Shown here: one piece after another, positions 25,502 through 36,942 of the stretch | How the letters are laid out: each line of letters opens with the position of its first letter | Position numbering within the stretch: position 1 is the first letter of the stretch | Assembly: GCA_945952585.1 (NCBI GenBank) | Contig: CAMFII010000006.1 | Coordinates: 124,001-188,000 of the forward strand | Direction of reading: 5' to 3' | DNA from: an uncultured Rhodobacter sp. | GTDB taxonomy: Bacteria > Pseudomonadota > Alphaproteobacteria > Rhodobacterales > Rhodobacteraceae | Length of the DNA stretch: 64,000 nt | Notes under the pieces: generated by a model | The model's input: only the letters and a program-made list of their open reading frames with translations | What the model was told of the DNA's origin: nothing | Database searches by the model: none | Program-made: the position numbers and the translations under genes

Positions 25502-26212
25502 TCAGTCCGTCGTCGCAGCCGCGACGATCTCGCCCGGCCCGATCTTCTGCAGCAGGACCACCACCGGGTCGTCCCCCGGCGAGAACACCTTGAGGTTCAG
25601 CGGCTCCTCGCCGCTCCAGTCGCCCAACGGCTCCCACGATGTGACGATGTTGCGATAGGTCACCGTGCGCCCCGCGTTTTCGCCACGCTCGATCTCGACG
25701 GTCTGCTCGGGGCGGTAGCGCACCAGTTGTACGCGGACCGGGCCATCCAGCGGCTCAAGGGCACGCGCGCCGATGTCGACGGAATCGCCGGCCCGGTCGA
25801 GCTTCAGCGCCACCGGCTGCGGCACTTCCATCTGGCGATGGATAATCTTGGCTACTTCCTCTGGCCGGGTGCCCTCGACCTGGTCGGTTCCACCGACAAT
25901 CATCTGGGGGGTGTAGATCATCCGGCTGCCCGCAGCGCGGGCATAGGCCTTCTGCCGCTCGGTGAAGCTGGAGCTGGCGAACTGGTCCTCCCAGCCGATG
26001 TAGTCCCAGTAGTCGACATGCAGCGCCAGGGGAATCACGCCCGGCATCTGCGCCAGCATGGCGAAATAGTCGTCCGCCGGAGGACAGGAGGAACAGCCCT
26101 GCGAGGTGTAAAGTTCCACCACCACCCCGGTCCGGCTGGTCACCCCATCGGCAAGCGCGGCGCCACCAAGGGCAGCGCAGACTCCGAAACTCGCAGCAAG
26201 AAGGTGGCGCAT
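25502..26212 (-). CDS. DUF1223 thioredoxin-fold secreted protein
   Basis: The 236-residue protein has a signal peptide (MRHLLAASFGVCAALGGAALA) and a thioredoxin-like domain with ELYTSQGCSSCPPADDYF, holding a CxxC pair, and IYTPQMIVGG, which looks like the cis-proline loop. It belongs to the DUF1223 family of periplasmic proteins with unknown partner. It converges on the acyltransferase-like gene and is divergent from acnA. Confidence 0.88.
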   Translation of the reverse strand: MRHLLAASFGVCAALGGAALADGVTSRTGVVVELYTSQGCSSCPPADDYFAMLAQMPGVIPLALHVDYWDYIGWEDQFASSSFTERQKAYARAAGSRMIYTPQMIVGGTDQVEGTRPEEVAKIIHRQMEVPQPVALKLDRAGDSVDIGARALEPLDGPVRVQLVRYRPEQTVEIERGENAGRTVTYRNIVTSWEPLGDWSGEEPLNLKVFSPGDDPVVVLLQKIGPGEIVAAATTD

Positions 26213-26365
26213 CTGGTCTTTCCAACAGTCGTGACGCCTGTTCTAGTCCCGCAGGTCCGCAAGCTCCAATCAATGAATTGCGATTGTCTTGTGCAGTTGC
26301 GCGACTGCGACGCTCAGGCTGCAGTCAAGCCTGCCAAAAGGACGCAGAAAAGGGGCTGGATTTTC

Positions 26366-26384
26366 TGCATACAATTGCATACAA
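26366..26384. promoter_or_regulatory. Direct repeat TGCATACAA in the acnA upstream region
   Basis: TGCATACAA occurs at 26366-26374 and again at 26376-26384, one helical turn apart, about 85 bases before the acnA start. A third partial copy (AGCATGCGA) follows. Two half-sites on the same helix face suggest a regulator site. The rest of the 26213-26467 spacer shows nothing else I can name. Confidence 0.45.
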
Positions 26385-26467
26385 AGCATGCGACTCCGCT
26401 ACGGCCTTGCTCCCGGGGACCGCCAGCGGCAGAGTTCCGCCCGAGCCAATTCGCCAAGGAGGCCCGA

Positions 26468-29224
<2,757 letters not shown>

Positions 29225-29246
29225 TCCGATCCGGAGAATTTGATGC

Positions 29247-29275
29247 AAAAGGCCCGGGGCATCCCCGGGCCTTTT
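29247..29275 (+). terminator. Terminator after acnA
   Basis: A strong stem, AAAAGGCCCGGGG-cat-CCCCGGGCCTTTT, begins 22 bases past the acnA stop. Confidence 0.93.
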
Positions 29276-29331
29276 GTTCTTGTTAAGTTCTCAAAGTGCA
29301 GGCTCTGCAAGACCTTGCTGGAGCCCAAGCG

Positions 29332-29439
29332 ATGACCACCCGGACCCTTATTGCCCCGCGCCGCCTGCGCCTGCCCTCGATGCCCTGGATCGAGACGGCT
29401 GGCTTTCTTCTGCTGATCTTCGCAACGATGAAGGGCTAG
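29332..29439 (+). CDS. Possible 35-aa membrane peptide after acnA
   Basis: An ATG at 29332 opens a 35-codon frame: a basic N-terminus (MTTRTLIAPRRLRLP) and then one hydrophobic helix (IETAGFLLLIFATM). The shape suits a small single-pass membrane protein. It lies behind the acnA terminator, so it would need its own promoter. Its stop overlaps the stop of the convergent gene by a few bases. Evidence is limited to frame and composition. Confidence 0.4.
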   Translation: MTTRTLIAPRRLRLPSMPWIETAGFLLLIFATMKG

Positions 29440-29864
29440 CCGCAGCTCAGCGGCGCGCCGGTGCCGCTCAGGCTGGTTGGCCACAGGGTCCAGGCTGCGC
29501 CGTCACCGGCGCGGCAAGTCAGGATCGGCCGGTTGTAGCCGTTGTTGTGGAACAGGCATTCGACCTCGATGCCTGCCTGTTGCCCGGTCATCAGGTTCAC
29601 GATCTCGAAGGCCGGACCAAAGGCCATGTTCGTATCGGGTCCCGCGCAGCCGCGGATGGTGACCCGGTCGCCATCCGGCGTGATCGCGACCTTGTCGTCG
29701 ATCAGCGCAGGCGCGGCGCCCCCGCTCTTGCCAATCCTCTGATAGGTGCCGGTGAAATAGGCCGGGCCGGGCGTTCCCGGCTTGGCGGCCGCCACCTCAC
29801 CCACAAGGACACCTCCAAGGGCGATGGCAAGTCCCGCAAGGAACGCCATCCCCCTGCCGGTCAT
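29436..29864 (-). CDS. Unknown secreted protein at the end of the ccm unit
   Basis: The 142-residue protein has a signal peptide (about residues 1-27) and a mature domain with four Cys residues (RGCAGPD, VECLFHN, LTCRAGD and a terminal SCG), likely two disulfides. I recognise no family. Its start overlaps the ccmG stop by 4 bases, so it is translated with the cytochrome c maturation genes. A role in that pathway is possible but unproven. Confidence 0.6.
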   Translation of the reverse strand: MTGRGMAFLAGLAIALGGVLVGEVAAAKPGTPGPAYFTGTYQRIGKSGGAAPALIDDKVAITPDGDRVTIRGCAGPDTNMAFGPAFEIVNLMTGQQAGIEVECLFHNNGYNRPILTCRAGDGAAWTLWPTSLSGTGAPLSCG

Positions 29865-30394
29865 GGCGTTGCAGCCTTGGCCAGTGCCGGACGGATGGTG
29901 CTTTCCAGGTTCTCGGCGGTGATCGGTCCGGGCAGGCGCAGGATCACCTTCCCCTCGCCATTGATGACGAAGGTTTCAGGAACCCCGTAGATACCCCAGT
30001 CGATGCCCATGCGCCCCGAGCTGTCCGCGCCAATCGTGGCGTAGGGTGACCCGAGTTCCGCCAGGAAGGCAAGCGCCGCGTCGGGCTTGTCCTTGTAGTT
30101 GATGCCGTTGATCTGCACCCCCTCTGCGGCGAGTTTTTCCAGCATCGGATGCTCGGCCCGGCAAGGGGCGCACCAGCTTGCCCAGAAATTCACCAGCTTC
30201 ACCCCCGGCGCGCGCAGCGTCGCATCGGTCGGGACCGGCGCATCGCCCAGAGGCTCGACCTTGACCGCCGGCACCTCGCGCCCTTCCAGCGTGGAGGGCA
30301 GCGCATCGGGATCCTCGCGGTTCATGCCAAAGAACGCCAGCGCGACAAAACCCGCCACCGCGATGGCAGGCACGAACAGAAGCGGTTTAGCCAT
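29861..30394 (-). CDS. ccmG: Thiol:disulfide interchange protein CcmG/DsbE
   Basis: CcmG is a membrane-anchored periplasmic thioredoxin that reduces apocytochrome c before heme attachment. The 177-residue protein has an N-terminal anchor, the active site WASWCAPCRAE and the cis-proline loop GVPETFVIN. It overlaps ccmD by 8 bases at its start and the unknown secreted gene by 4 bases at its end. Confidence 0.95.
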   Translation of the reverse strand: MAKPLLFVPAIAVAGFVALAFFGMNREDPDALPSTLEGREVPAVKVEPLGDAPVPTDATLRAPGVKLVNFWASWCAPCRAEHPMLEKLAAEGVQINGINYKDKPDAALAFLAELGSPYATIGADSSGRMGIDWGIYGVPETFVINGEGKVILRLPGPITAENLESTIRPALAKAATP

Positions 30395-30545
30395 GTGTCT
30401 TTCCCTGACGGTCCTCGACCTCGCGCAGCGCCCGGCGCATCCTTGCGCCGCGCCGCAGGGTCACCAGGATCAGAAGCGCGATCAGCGCCAGCGACAGCCC
30501 GTAGGCCCCCAGAACGACGGCCGCATACTTGCCCAGAACCGGCAT
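30387..30545 (-). CDS. ccmD: Heme exporter protein CcmD
   Basis: CcmD is a small single-helix protein that stabilises the CcmABC-CcmE complex. The 52-residue product MPVLGKYAAVVLGAYGLSL... has one helix followed by a basic tail (LRRGARMRRALREVE), as usual. The ATG at 30545 shares one base with the ccmC stop. A longer upstream frame is only overlap with ccmC. Confidence 0.88.
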   Translation of the reverse strand: MPVLGKYAAVVLGAYGLSLALIALLILVTLRRGARMRRALREVEDRQGKTHG

Positions 30546-31273
30546 CAGGCCATCCTTTCCCGTGCCAGCAGCGCCGACAGGCGGCGGGCGCGGATCTCGG
30601 TGCGGGTGCGCAGCAGCACGAGCGTGACGAACAGCAGGACGAATCCGGCGATGCAGATCACCAGCGGGATCCAGTAGACGTTCGAGACATTCTCGCGCGC
30701 ATCGAGCGACAGCGACGCACCCTGGTGCAGACCCTGGTTCCAGAAGTTGACCGCATAGCGCGACAGAAGGGCGAAGACCGAGCCGACAATGCACAGGACG
30801 CCGGTCAGGTCGGCGGCGGTATCAGGTTCCTCGATCGCGGCCCAAAGCGCGATGTAGCCCAGGTAGAACAGCGCGAGGATCAGGAACGAGGTCAGGCGCG
30901 GGTCCCAGGCCCACCATGTCCCCCACATCGGCTGGCCCCAGAGGGCACCGGTGACAAGCGCAATCACCGTCATCGTCAGCCCGATCGGCGCCGCCGCCTT
31001 GGCGGCCAGAGCGCTGACGTGGTGACGCCGCACGATCCAGACCAGCGAAGTGACCAGCATCATCAGCCAGACATTGATCGCCATCATCGCGGCAGGGACA
31101 TGCAGGTAGATGATCTTCACGGTTGATCCGAAATTCTCGGCCTCGGGCGTGAAGAAGAAGCCCCAGACCAGCCCGACGATGCACAGCAGTGCAGACGGGA
31201 TGGCGACCCAGGGCAGTACCTTGCCCGAGGTCTCCATGAACTTCTTCGGATTGGCATATTCCCAGATCGACAT
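30545..31273 (-). CDS. ccmC: Heme exporter protein CcmC
   Basis: CcmC presents heme to CcmE in the periplasm. The 242-residue protein has six membrane segments and the tryptophan-rich heme-binding motif WGTWWAWDPRLTS, plus conserved histidines in YLHVPAAMMA and in the LHQGASLSL loop. It lies 53 bases after ccmB and abuts ccmD. Confidence 0.96.
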   Translation of the reverse strand: MSIWEYANPKKFMETSGKVLPWVAIPSALLCIVGLVWGFFFTPEAENFGSTVKIIYLHVPAAMMAINVWLMMLVTSLVWIVRRHHVSALAAKAAAPIGLTMTVIALVTGALWGQPMWGTWWAWDPRLTSFLILALFYLGYIALWAAIEEPDTAADLTGVLCIVGSVFALLSRYAVNFWNQGLHQGASLSLDARENVSNVYWIPLVICIAGFVLLFVTLVLLRTRTEIRARRLSALLARERMA

Positions 31274-31326
31274 GATCGCCAGCTAGTGCCTCCCCGAGGC
31301 TGTGATCAACCCTAACATGGCCATTC

Positions 31327-31983
31327 TCACCGCAGATTGACGCGGATTGCCGCAGCAGAGGCGAAGGGCAGAAGCGCCACGGACCCCGCCGTGATCCCGG
31401 CCATCAGCAGAAGCGGCGTTCCCGCCTCCATCCCCATGGCCCCGCGCCGCACCGCCTCGGCCCCGAAGATCAGCGTCGGGACGTAAAGCGGCAGCACCAG
31501 GAGCGACAGGAGCAGCCCGCCCCGCTTCAACCCGACGGTCAGCGACGCGCCAAAGACACCGATCATGCTGAGCGCGGGTGTGCCAAGTGCCAGCGACGCC
31601 ACGAGCCAGGAATAGCCCTGCCCCGGCAGGTTCAGGAGCACCGCCAGAACCGGGGCCGCCAGCGTGAGCGGCAGACCGGTCACCAGCCAGTGCGCGAGCG
31701 TCTTGGCCGCCACGACCCCCTCCAGCGGCATCGGCGCGGTGGCGAGGAGGTCCAGCGACCCATCCTCGAAATCGAGCGCGAAGATGCGGTCGAGGGACAA
31801 GAGGCAGGACAGGAGCGCGCCGACCCACAGGATGCCCGGTGCGATCTTCGCCAGAGTGGCCGGCTCTGGCCCGACGCCAAGCGGGACCAGGACGACGACG
31901 AGCAGGAAGAAGGCAAGACCAAGCCCGAAGCCGCCGCCGCTGCGTATGGCCAGCCGAAGGTCGCGAAGGATAAGCGCGATCAT
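31327..31983 (-). CDS. ccmB: Heme exporter protein CcmB
   Basis: CcmB is the membrane subunit of the CcmAB ABC module in system I cytochrome c maturation. The 218-residue protein has about six hydrophobic segments and the family markers [20 protein letters not shown] and [11 protein letters not shown]. It overlaps ccmA by 4 bases (ATGA). Confidence 0.95.
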   Translation of the reverse strand: MIALILRDLRLAIRSGGGFGLGLAFFLLVVVLVPLGVGPEPATLAKIAPGILWVGALLSCLLSLDRIFALDFEDGSLDLLATAPMPLEGVVAAKTLAHWLVTGLPLTLAAPVLAVLLNLPGQGYSWLVASLALGTPALSMIGVFGASLTVGLKRGGLLLSLLVLPLYVPTLIFGAEAVRRGAMGMEAGTPLLLMAGITAGSVALLPFASAAAIRVNLR

Positions 31984-32624
31984 TCCACCGCCTCGGCAAA
32001 GGCGTCGCGGCTCTGGCCCGCCTGTGGCGCACGCGCCTTGTAGGGCGTGAGGTCCAGCACCCGGGCTTCGGGCAGGCCGAGGTCGATATGGGTCGCGATC
32101 AGCGCGGCGCCGCCTTCGGCCAGGTGGCCGCGCAATACCGCCCCGAACAGCGCGACCGAGTCCGAGTCCAGCGACACGGTCGGCTCGTCCAAGAGCCAGA
32201 TCGGGCGTCCAGTGACGATCAGGCGCGCGAGCCCAAGGCGACGACGTTGCCCGGCCGACAGATTCTTGGCGGCGCGGTCCCTCAACTGGCCGAGGTTCAT
32301 CGCCAGAAGCGCCCCATCGACGCCGCCCTGCCCGTGGATCGCGGCCCAGAAGGCGAGGTTTTCCGCCACAGACAACGTCGCTTTCACCCCGTCAGCATGG
32401 CCCGCATAGGCCAGCGTCTCGGGCGGAAGCGACACCTTGCCGGCGATGGCGGGCTGAAGCCCGGCCACCGTGCGCAGAAGCGTGGTCTTGCCGATGCCAT
32501 TCGGGCCGCGCAGCACCAGCGCCTGCCCCGGTTCCAGGGTGAAGCTCACGCCATCCAGCACCGTGACTCCGCCCCGGGCGCAGGAGACGCCCTGCACCTG
32601 CATGCTTGCCGGCTCCATCCCCAT
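31980..32624 (-). CDS. ccmA: Heme exporter ATP-binding protein CcmA
   Basis: CcmA powers release of heme-loaded CcmE. The 214-residue ATPase has Walker [10 protein letters not shown], signature [14 protein letters not shown], Walker [12 protein letters not shown] and an H-loop ATHIDLG. The ATG at 32624 shares a base with the stop of the upstream Mth938-like gene. An internal ATG at residue 8 is an alternative start. Confidence 0.95.
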   Translation of the reverse strand: MGMEPASMQVQGVSCARGGVTVLDGVSFTLEPGQALVLRGPNGIGKTTLLRTVAGLQPAIAGKVSLPPETLAYAGHADGVKATLSVAENLAFWAAIHGQGGVDGALLAMNLGQLRDRAAKNLSAGQRRRLGLARLIVTGRPIWLLDEPTVSLDSDSVALFGAVLRGHLAEGGAALIATHIDLGLPEARVLDLTPYKARAPQAGQSRDAFAEAVE

Positions 32625-32977
32625 CAGACCGGGATCAGGGCGGTCGCGATCAGCCGCCCTTCCGACAGAAGCACGTTGTAGGTGCGGCAGGCGGCGGGCG
32701 AGTTCATCGGCTCGACGCCGATCCCGGCCCCTTCCAGCGCTGCGCAGAACGCCGGCGGCACCGGCGCAAGATCCGCCCCCATGCCGACGAAAAGCACGTC
32801 GATGCGCCCGGCGAGTCTCAGCGGCGTCTCGGTATCGTCAAGCCCGCCCCAGCCCATCGCCGACCAGGGCGAGATCAGCACGGGCCCCCGCAACACCTGA
32901 CCGCCCAACCGGAAGAAGCCGGGGCCGTAGCCCTCGATCGGCAACGCTTCCGGATAGGTGATCTCGGTCAGGTGCAT
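32624..32977 (-). CDS. Mth938-like domain protein (DUF498)
   Basis: The 117-residue protein has the Mth938/DUF498 fold pattern: [32 protein letters not shown] and the C-terminal [25 protein letters not shown]. Relatives in mitochondria act in complex I assembly; bacterial roles are unclear. It sits between secF (18 bases) and ccmA (overlapping), bridging two transport systems in one transcript. Confidence 0.88.
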   Translation of the reverse strand: MHLTEITYPEALPIEGYGPGFFRLGGQVLRGPVLISPWSAMGWGGLDDTETPLRLAGRIDVLFVGMGADLAPVPPAFCAALEGAGIGVEPMNSPAACRTYNVLLSEGRLIATALIPV

Positions 32978-32995
32978 CCCTGCCCCTCGCTTGCG

Positions 32996-33967
32996 TCAGG
33001 CCTCGATATGGGCGAATTCGTTGCCCTTGCCGCCCTTCGGCTTCTCGCTGCGGTCAAGCCCGATCATCAGCACGATGTTCTTGGCGACATAGACCGAGGA
33101 GTAGGTCCCCAGCAGAACGCCAAGGAAGATCGCGAAGCTGAAACCACGGATCACGTCACCCCCGAAGATCAGCATCGAACCGACCGCGATCAGCGTCGTG
33201 AGTGAGGTCATGACCGTGCGGCTAAGGGTTTCGTTCACCGACAGGTTCATCACGTCGCGCAGCGGCATCGTCTTGTATTTGCGCAGGTTTTCCCGCAGCC
33301 GGTCGAACACGACGACGGTGTCGTTGATCGAATAGCCAAGGATGGTCAGCAAAGCCGCGACGATGGTCAGGTCGAACTTGAGCTGGAACAGCGCAAAGAC
33401 GCCGATGGTGATGAACACGTCATGCAGAAGCGCCAGAACGCCGCCAAGCGCCATCTGCCATTCGAAGCGCAGCCAGATGTAAAGCATGATCCCGATGCTG
33501 GTGACCGCCACCGCAATGACCGACGACCAGACCAGTTCGCCGGACACCTTCGGCCCCACCGACTCGATGGAGGGGAAGGTGATGCCCGGGTCGACGACTT
33601 TCAGCGCCTCCTCGACCTGCTGGATCGTCTCGGGCGTGACCGACTGGGTCTTGTCCAGCGCCGAGATGCGGATCTGCGCGACATGCTGGTCCGCGCGGAA
33701 GCTCGGATCGAAGACCTCGGTGATGGTGATGTCGCCAAGCGGCAGTTTCTCCAGCGCCTGACGGAAGGCGCCGACATCCACGGCCTGCGCGGATTCGGTG
33801 CGGATCGTCGTGCCGCCCTTGAAGTCGATGCCGAAGTTCAGCCCCATCACGCCCCAGGCGACGAAGGCCAGGACCATCAGCAGCATCGAGCCGCCGAAGG
33901 TGATCCACTGCCAGCGGAAGAAGTCGATGTTGGTCTTTTGCGGGACCAGATGCAGACGCCATGCCAT
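32996..33967 (-). CDS. secF: Protein translocase subunit SecF
   Basis: SecF works with SecD to pull proteins through SecYEG using the proton gradient. The 323-residue protein has six membrane segments, the NFGIDFKGGTTI motif after the first, a periplasmic P1-type domain and the RND-type GYSINDTVVVFDRLRENLR in TM4-5. It lies 11 bases after secD. Confidence 0.97.
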   Translation of the reverse strand: MAWRLHLVPQKTNIDFFRWQWITFGGSMLLMVLAFVAWGVMGLNFGIDFKGGTTIRTESAQAVDVGAFRQALEKLPLGDITITEVFDPSFRADQHVAQIRISALDKTQSVTPETIQQVEEALKVVDPGITFPSIESVGPKVSGELVWSSVIAVAVTSIGIMLYIWLRFEWQMALGGVLALLHDVFITIGVFALFQLKFDLTIVAALLTILGYSINDTVVVFDRLRENLRKYKTMPLRDVMNLSVNETLSRTVMTSLTTLIAVGSMLIFGGDVIRGFSFAIFLGVLLGTYSSVYVAKNIVLMIGLDRSEKPKGGKGNEFAHIEA

Positions 33968-33978
33968 GTCCGATCTCC

Positions 33979-35646
33979 TTACACGACGATGGTCTTGGGA
34001 CGGCGCCAGCCGTACCAGATCTCGATCATCTGCCGCGTCACATAGAGCGCGGTGAAGACCGAACTGACGATGCCGATGGCCAGCGTGATGGCGAAGCCGC
34101 GCACCGGGCCTGCCCCCATGAAATAGAGGACGAGCGCGGTGATCATCGTCGTCAGGTTGGCGTCAACGATAGCCGACATGGCTCGTTCATACCCGATCTC
34201 GATCGCCCGGACCGGCCCTTTCTGGACGCGCAGTTCCTCGCGGATCCGCTCGAACACCAGCACGTTCGCGTCGACCGCCATACCGATGGTCAGCACGATA
34301 CCCGCGATGCCGGGCAGCGTCAGCGTGCCGCCGATGATCGACAGGACGGCGAAGATCAACGCCATGTTGAGCGCCAGCGCCACGGTGGCGAAGACACCGA
34401 ACAGCCCGTAGGAGGCGATCATCAGCGCCGAAACCGCGATCATGCCGATGATGGCGGCGACCCTGCCGGCGTCGATGCTGTCCTGCCCCAGTTCCGGACC
34501 GATGGTGCGCTCTTCCAGGAAGTTGAGCTTGGCCGGAAGGGCGCCCGACCGCAGCAGCACCGCCAGTTCGGTCGATTCCTCGACCGTGAAGTTGCCGGTG
34601 ATGATGCCGGAGCCGCCGGAGATATGGCTCTGGATCGTGGGCGCCGAGACGACCTCGTTGTCCAGGACGATCGCGAAGGGAGAGCCGATGTTGTTGGCGG
34701 TATAGTCCCCGAAGGCGCGCGCGCCCGAGGGGTTGAAGCGGAAGTTCACCGCAGGCCCGCCGTTCTGGTCGAAGGCGGGCTGAGCGTCGACCAGGTCCTC
34801 GCCCGCAACGACCGGCGTCCGTTCGATGATAAGGAAGCTGCCGGGACGACCACGTTCAGGCAGCACGATGTTGCGCGGGCTGCCGGGGTCGGCATTGGCG
34901 CTGGCCGCGCGGCCGACGACCGGGTTGAAGGTCAGGCGCGCGGTTGTCCCGATCAGCGATTTCAGTTCGGCGGCCGTGCCGATGCCCGGCACCTGGATCA
35001 GGATGCGGTCGGCGCCCTGGCGCTGGATCGTCGGTTCGCGGGTGCCCGCCTCGTCGATGCGGCGGCGGACGATCTCCAGCGATTGCGCCATGGTGCGCTC
35101 GTCGGTGGCGGCCTTTTCGGCGGCCGACAGCTGGATGGTGATGGTGTCGCCCTCGGCGCTGACCTCGAGCGAGCTTTGCCCGACCCCGGTCAGCGTCGTC
35201 ACCGGCTGGGCCAGACCCCGCACGATCTCGACGGCCTTGGCCATCCCGTCGGGATTGCCGATCTTGATCTTCAGTTCGCCCACGGGTGCGTCGAGGCGGC
35301 GGACATTGCCCACCACGTCGCGCGCCTGTCGCAGGCTGTCCCGCGCCTCGGGCCAGAGGATGTCGATCCGGTCGGCATAGACGTCCGCGACCTGTACCTC
35401 GGCAAGAAGGTGCGCGCCGCCCCGCAGGTCGAGACCCAGGTTGACGAGGCCCGAGGGCAGCCATGTCGGCCACAGCCCCAGATCAGCCTCCTGGGCCGGC
35501 GTCGCGGCTCCGGCGGCCTTCTCGATCGCCGTGGCGGCATCGTTGTGTTTCTCGACGCGCTCGTAGAACGCGTTCGGCAGGGCGTAGAGCAGACCGACAG
35601 CCACGATGGCCCAGATCAGCACGCGCTTCCAGAGCGGGGTTTGCAT
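33979..35646 (-). CDS. secD: Protein translocase subunit SecD
   Basis: The 555-residue protein has an N-terminal helix, LGLDLRGGAHLL, a long periplasmic domain (about 60-380) and a C-terminal block of five membrane helices with the conserved GMAVDANVLVFERIREELR. It follows yajC by 29 bases and precedes secF, the common order. Confidence 0.97.
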   Translation of the reverse strand: MQTPLWKRVLIWAIVAVGLLYALPNAFYERVEKHNDAATAIEKAAGAATPAQEADLGLWPTWLPSGLVNLGLDLRGGAHLLAEVQVADVYADRIDILWPEARDSLRQARDVVGNVRRLDAPVGELKIKIGNPDGMAKAVEIVRGLAQPVTTLTGVGQSSLEVSAEGDTITIQLSAAEKAATDERTMAQSLEIVRRRIDEAGTREPTIQRQGADRILIQVPGIGTAAELKSLIGTTARLTFNPVVGRAASANADPGSPRNIVLPERGRPGSFLIIERTPVVAGEDLVDAQPAFDQNGGPAVNFRFNPSGARAFGDYTANNIGSPFAIVLDNEVVSAPTIQSHISGGSGIITGNFTVEESTELAVLLRSGALPAKLNFLEERTIGPELGQDSIDAGRVAAIIGMIAVSALMIASYGLFGVFATVALALNMALIFAVLSIIGGTLTLPGIAGIVLTIGMAVDANVLVFERIREELRVQKGPVRAIEIGYERAMSAIVDANLTTMITALVLYFMGAGPVRGFAITLAIGIVSSVFTALYVTRQMIEIWYGWRRPKTIVV

Positions 35647-35675
35647 GGACGTGTCCGTGAAGGAGGAAGGCCGGC

Positions 35676-35999
35676 TCAGGCCGCCGGTTCGGTTTTCGAC
35701 ATCACCTGGGCGATGGTGCTGCGCGGGGTGCGCACGCGCACGCCGTCGGCGATCTCGACTTCAAGAATGCCGTCCTCGTTCACCTTCGTTACCTTGCCGA
35801 TGATGCCGCCCTGGGTCAGGACCTGGTCGCCCCGGCGCAGCGCCTCGACCATGGTCTTGTGTTCCTTCAGCTTCTTCTGCTGCGGACGGATCAAGAGGAA
35901 GTACATGATCCCGAAGATCAGGATCAGCGGCATGAAGCTGGTGATCGCCGCAGCGCCACCGCCACCGGCGGCCTGTGCGAAGGCGGGGGTTACGAACAT
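35676..35999 (-). CDS. yajC: Preprotein translocase subunit YajC
   Basis: YajC is a small partner of SecDF. The 107-residue protein has one membrane helix (ITSFMPLILIFGIMYFLLI) followed by RPQQKKLKEHKTMVEALRRGDQV, the family signature, and a small beta domain. It is the first gene of the secretion/cytochrome unit; the promoter should lie in the 36000-36183 spacer, shared with the divergent protease gene. Confidence 0.96.
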   Translation of the reverse strand: MFVTPAFAQAAGGGGAAAITSFMPLILIFGIMYFLLIRPQQKKLKEHKTMVEALRRGDQVLTQGGIIGKVTKVNEDGILEVEIADGVRVRTPRSTIAQVMSKTEPAA

Positions 36000-36183
36000 C
36001 TGTCGTCCTCTCGGCTCGTCGGGGGGACCCCCGGAAAAACTGGTGGCGCACCCTATCCGGGGGGTCGGGGGATGGCAAGGCAGGCCCCAGACCGCCGGGG
36101 GCTTCCCGGCTTGCGTGCCGATCCTGTAGAGAATTCCTGCCGCCGGTGCAATTCAGCGCGTGTGGCGAGGGGCTGACAGTCGC

Positions 36184-36876
36184 GTGAAACAAGTCATCGT
36201 CATTCTGGCCGCCGGACTGCTCACGGCCAGCACGGCCCCGGCACAGACGTTGTATGAGGCGACTCGCCCGCCGCCGGCGGTCGGCGAGATCACCTATGGC
36301 GACACGCCCGGCGCAGCGATCTGCACCGGCACGCTGGTTGCGCCCGATCTGGTCCTCACAGCCGGACATTGCCTGCGCCATCATGAGGGCGGACCGCCAC
36401 TCGATCCCGCCACCATCCGCTTTTCCGCTGGCCGCACCGGGGACACGGCCGTTGCCGAGGCCACGGGGCGCGAGTCCCTCTTCCCGCAGAGCGTGCCCGA
36501 GGGCGAACCCTCGATCGCCGGCGATGTCGGTCTTCTGCGGCTCGACCACCCCCTTCCGGGTGTCGCCGCCCTGCCCTTCGGCGATGCCGAGGGGGCGAAC
36601 CTTCTCGTCATGGTCAGCTATCGCCGTGACGATCCGCATCTGCCGACGGTCAACCCCGACTGCGGCATCCTGTCTGTCACCCCTGCCCTTTTTGCCCTGA
36701 CCTGCCCGGCAGTTTCCGGGAATTCCGGTGCGCCGCTTCTCGTGGCCGAGGGGGACGGCTGGGCAATTGCCGGGGTCATGGTGGCGCGGGACCGCCGCAG
36801 CGGCCTGATCGGCAGCTGGGCCGCCCGGCCGCGCCTCGGGCTGCGCACCGCGGTGGCGGAAGCCGCGACCCCTTAG
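36184..36876 (+). CDS. Secreted trypsin-like serine protease
   Basis: The 230-residue protein has a signal peptide (VKQVIVILAAGLLTASTAPAQ from a GTG start) and a trypsin fold. His is in TAGHC, Asp in AGDVGLLRLD and the nucleophile Ser in VSGNSGAPL. Cys pairs near ICTGTL/GHC and in the C-terminal half fit disulfides. An ATG 8 codons upstream (36160) is possible. The target is unknown. It is followed by serS after 66 bases. Confidence 0.88.
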   Translation: MKQVIVILAAGLLTASTAPAQTLYEATRPPPAVGEITYGDTPGAAICTGTLVAPDLVLTAGHCLRHHEGGPPLDPATIRFSAGRTGDTAVAEATGRESLFPQSVPEGEPSIAGDVGLLRLDHPLPGVAALPFGDAEGANLLVMVSYRRDDPHLPTVNPDCGILSVTPALFALTCPAVSGNSGAPLLVAEGDGWAIAGVMVARDRRSGLIGSWAARPRLGLRTAVAEAATP

Positions 36877-36942
36877 CGCAGTTTGCATTGCGGCTTGGCC
36901 TGCGGCATATGGGGCGCGTAGGCAAAACCCGAGGACGCCATC

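Noticed and set aside
33961..36129. A 722-codon plus-strand frame over secF, secD and yajC
   Set aside because: The minus strand carries three clear Sec genes; the plus frame is a codon-bias shadow rich in Arg, His and Asp.
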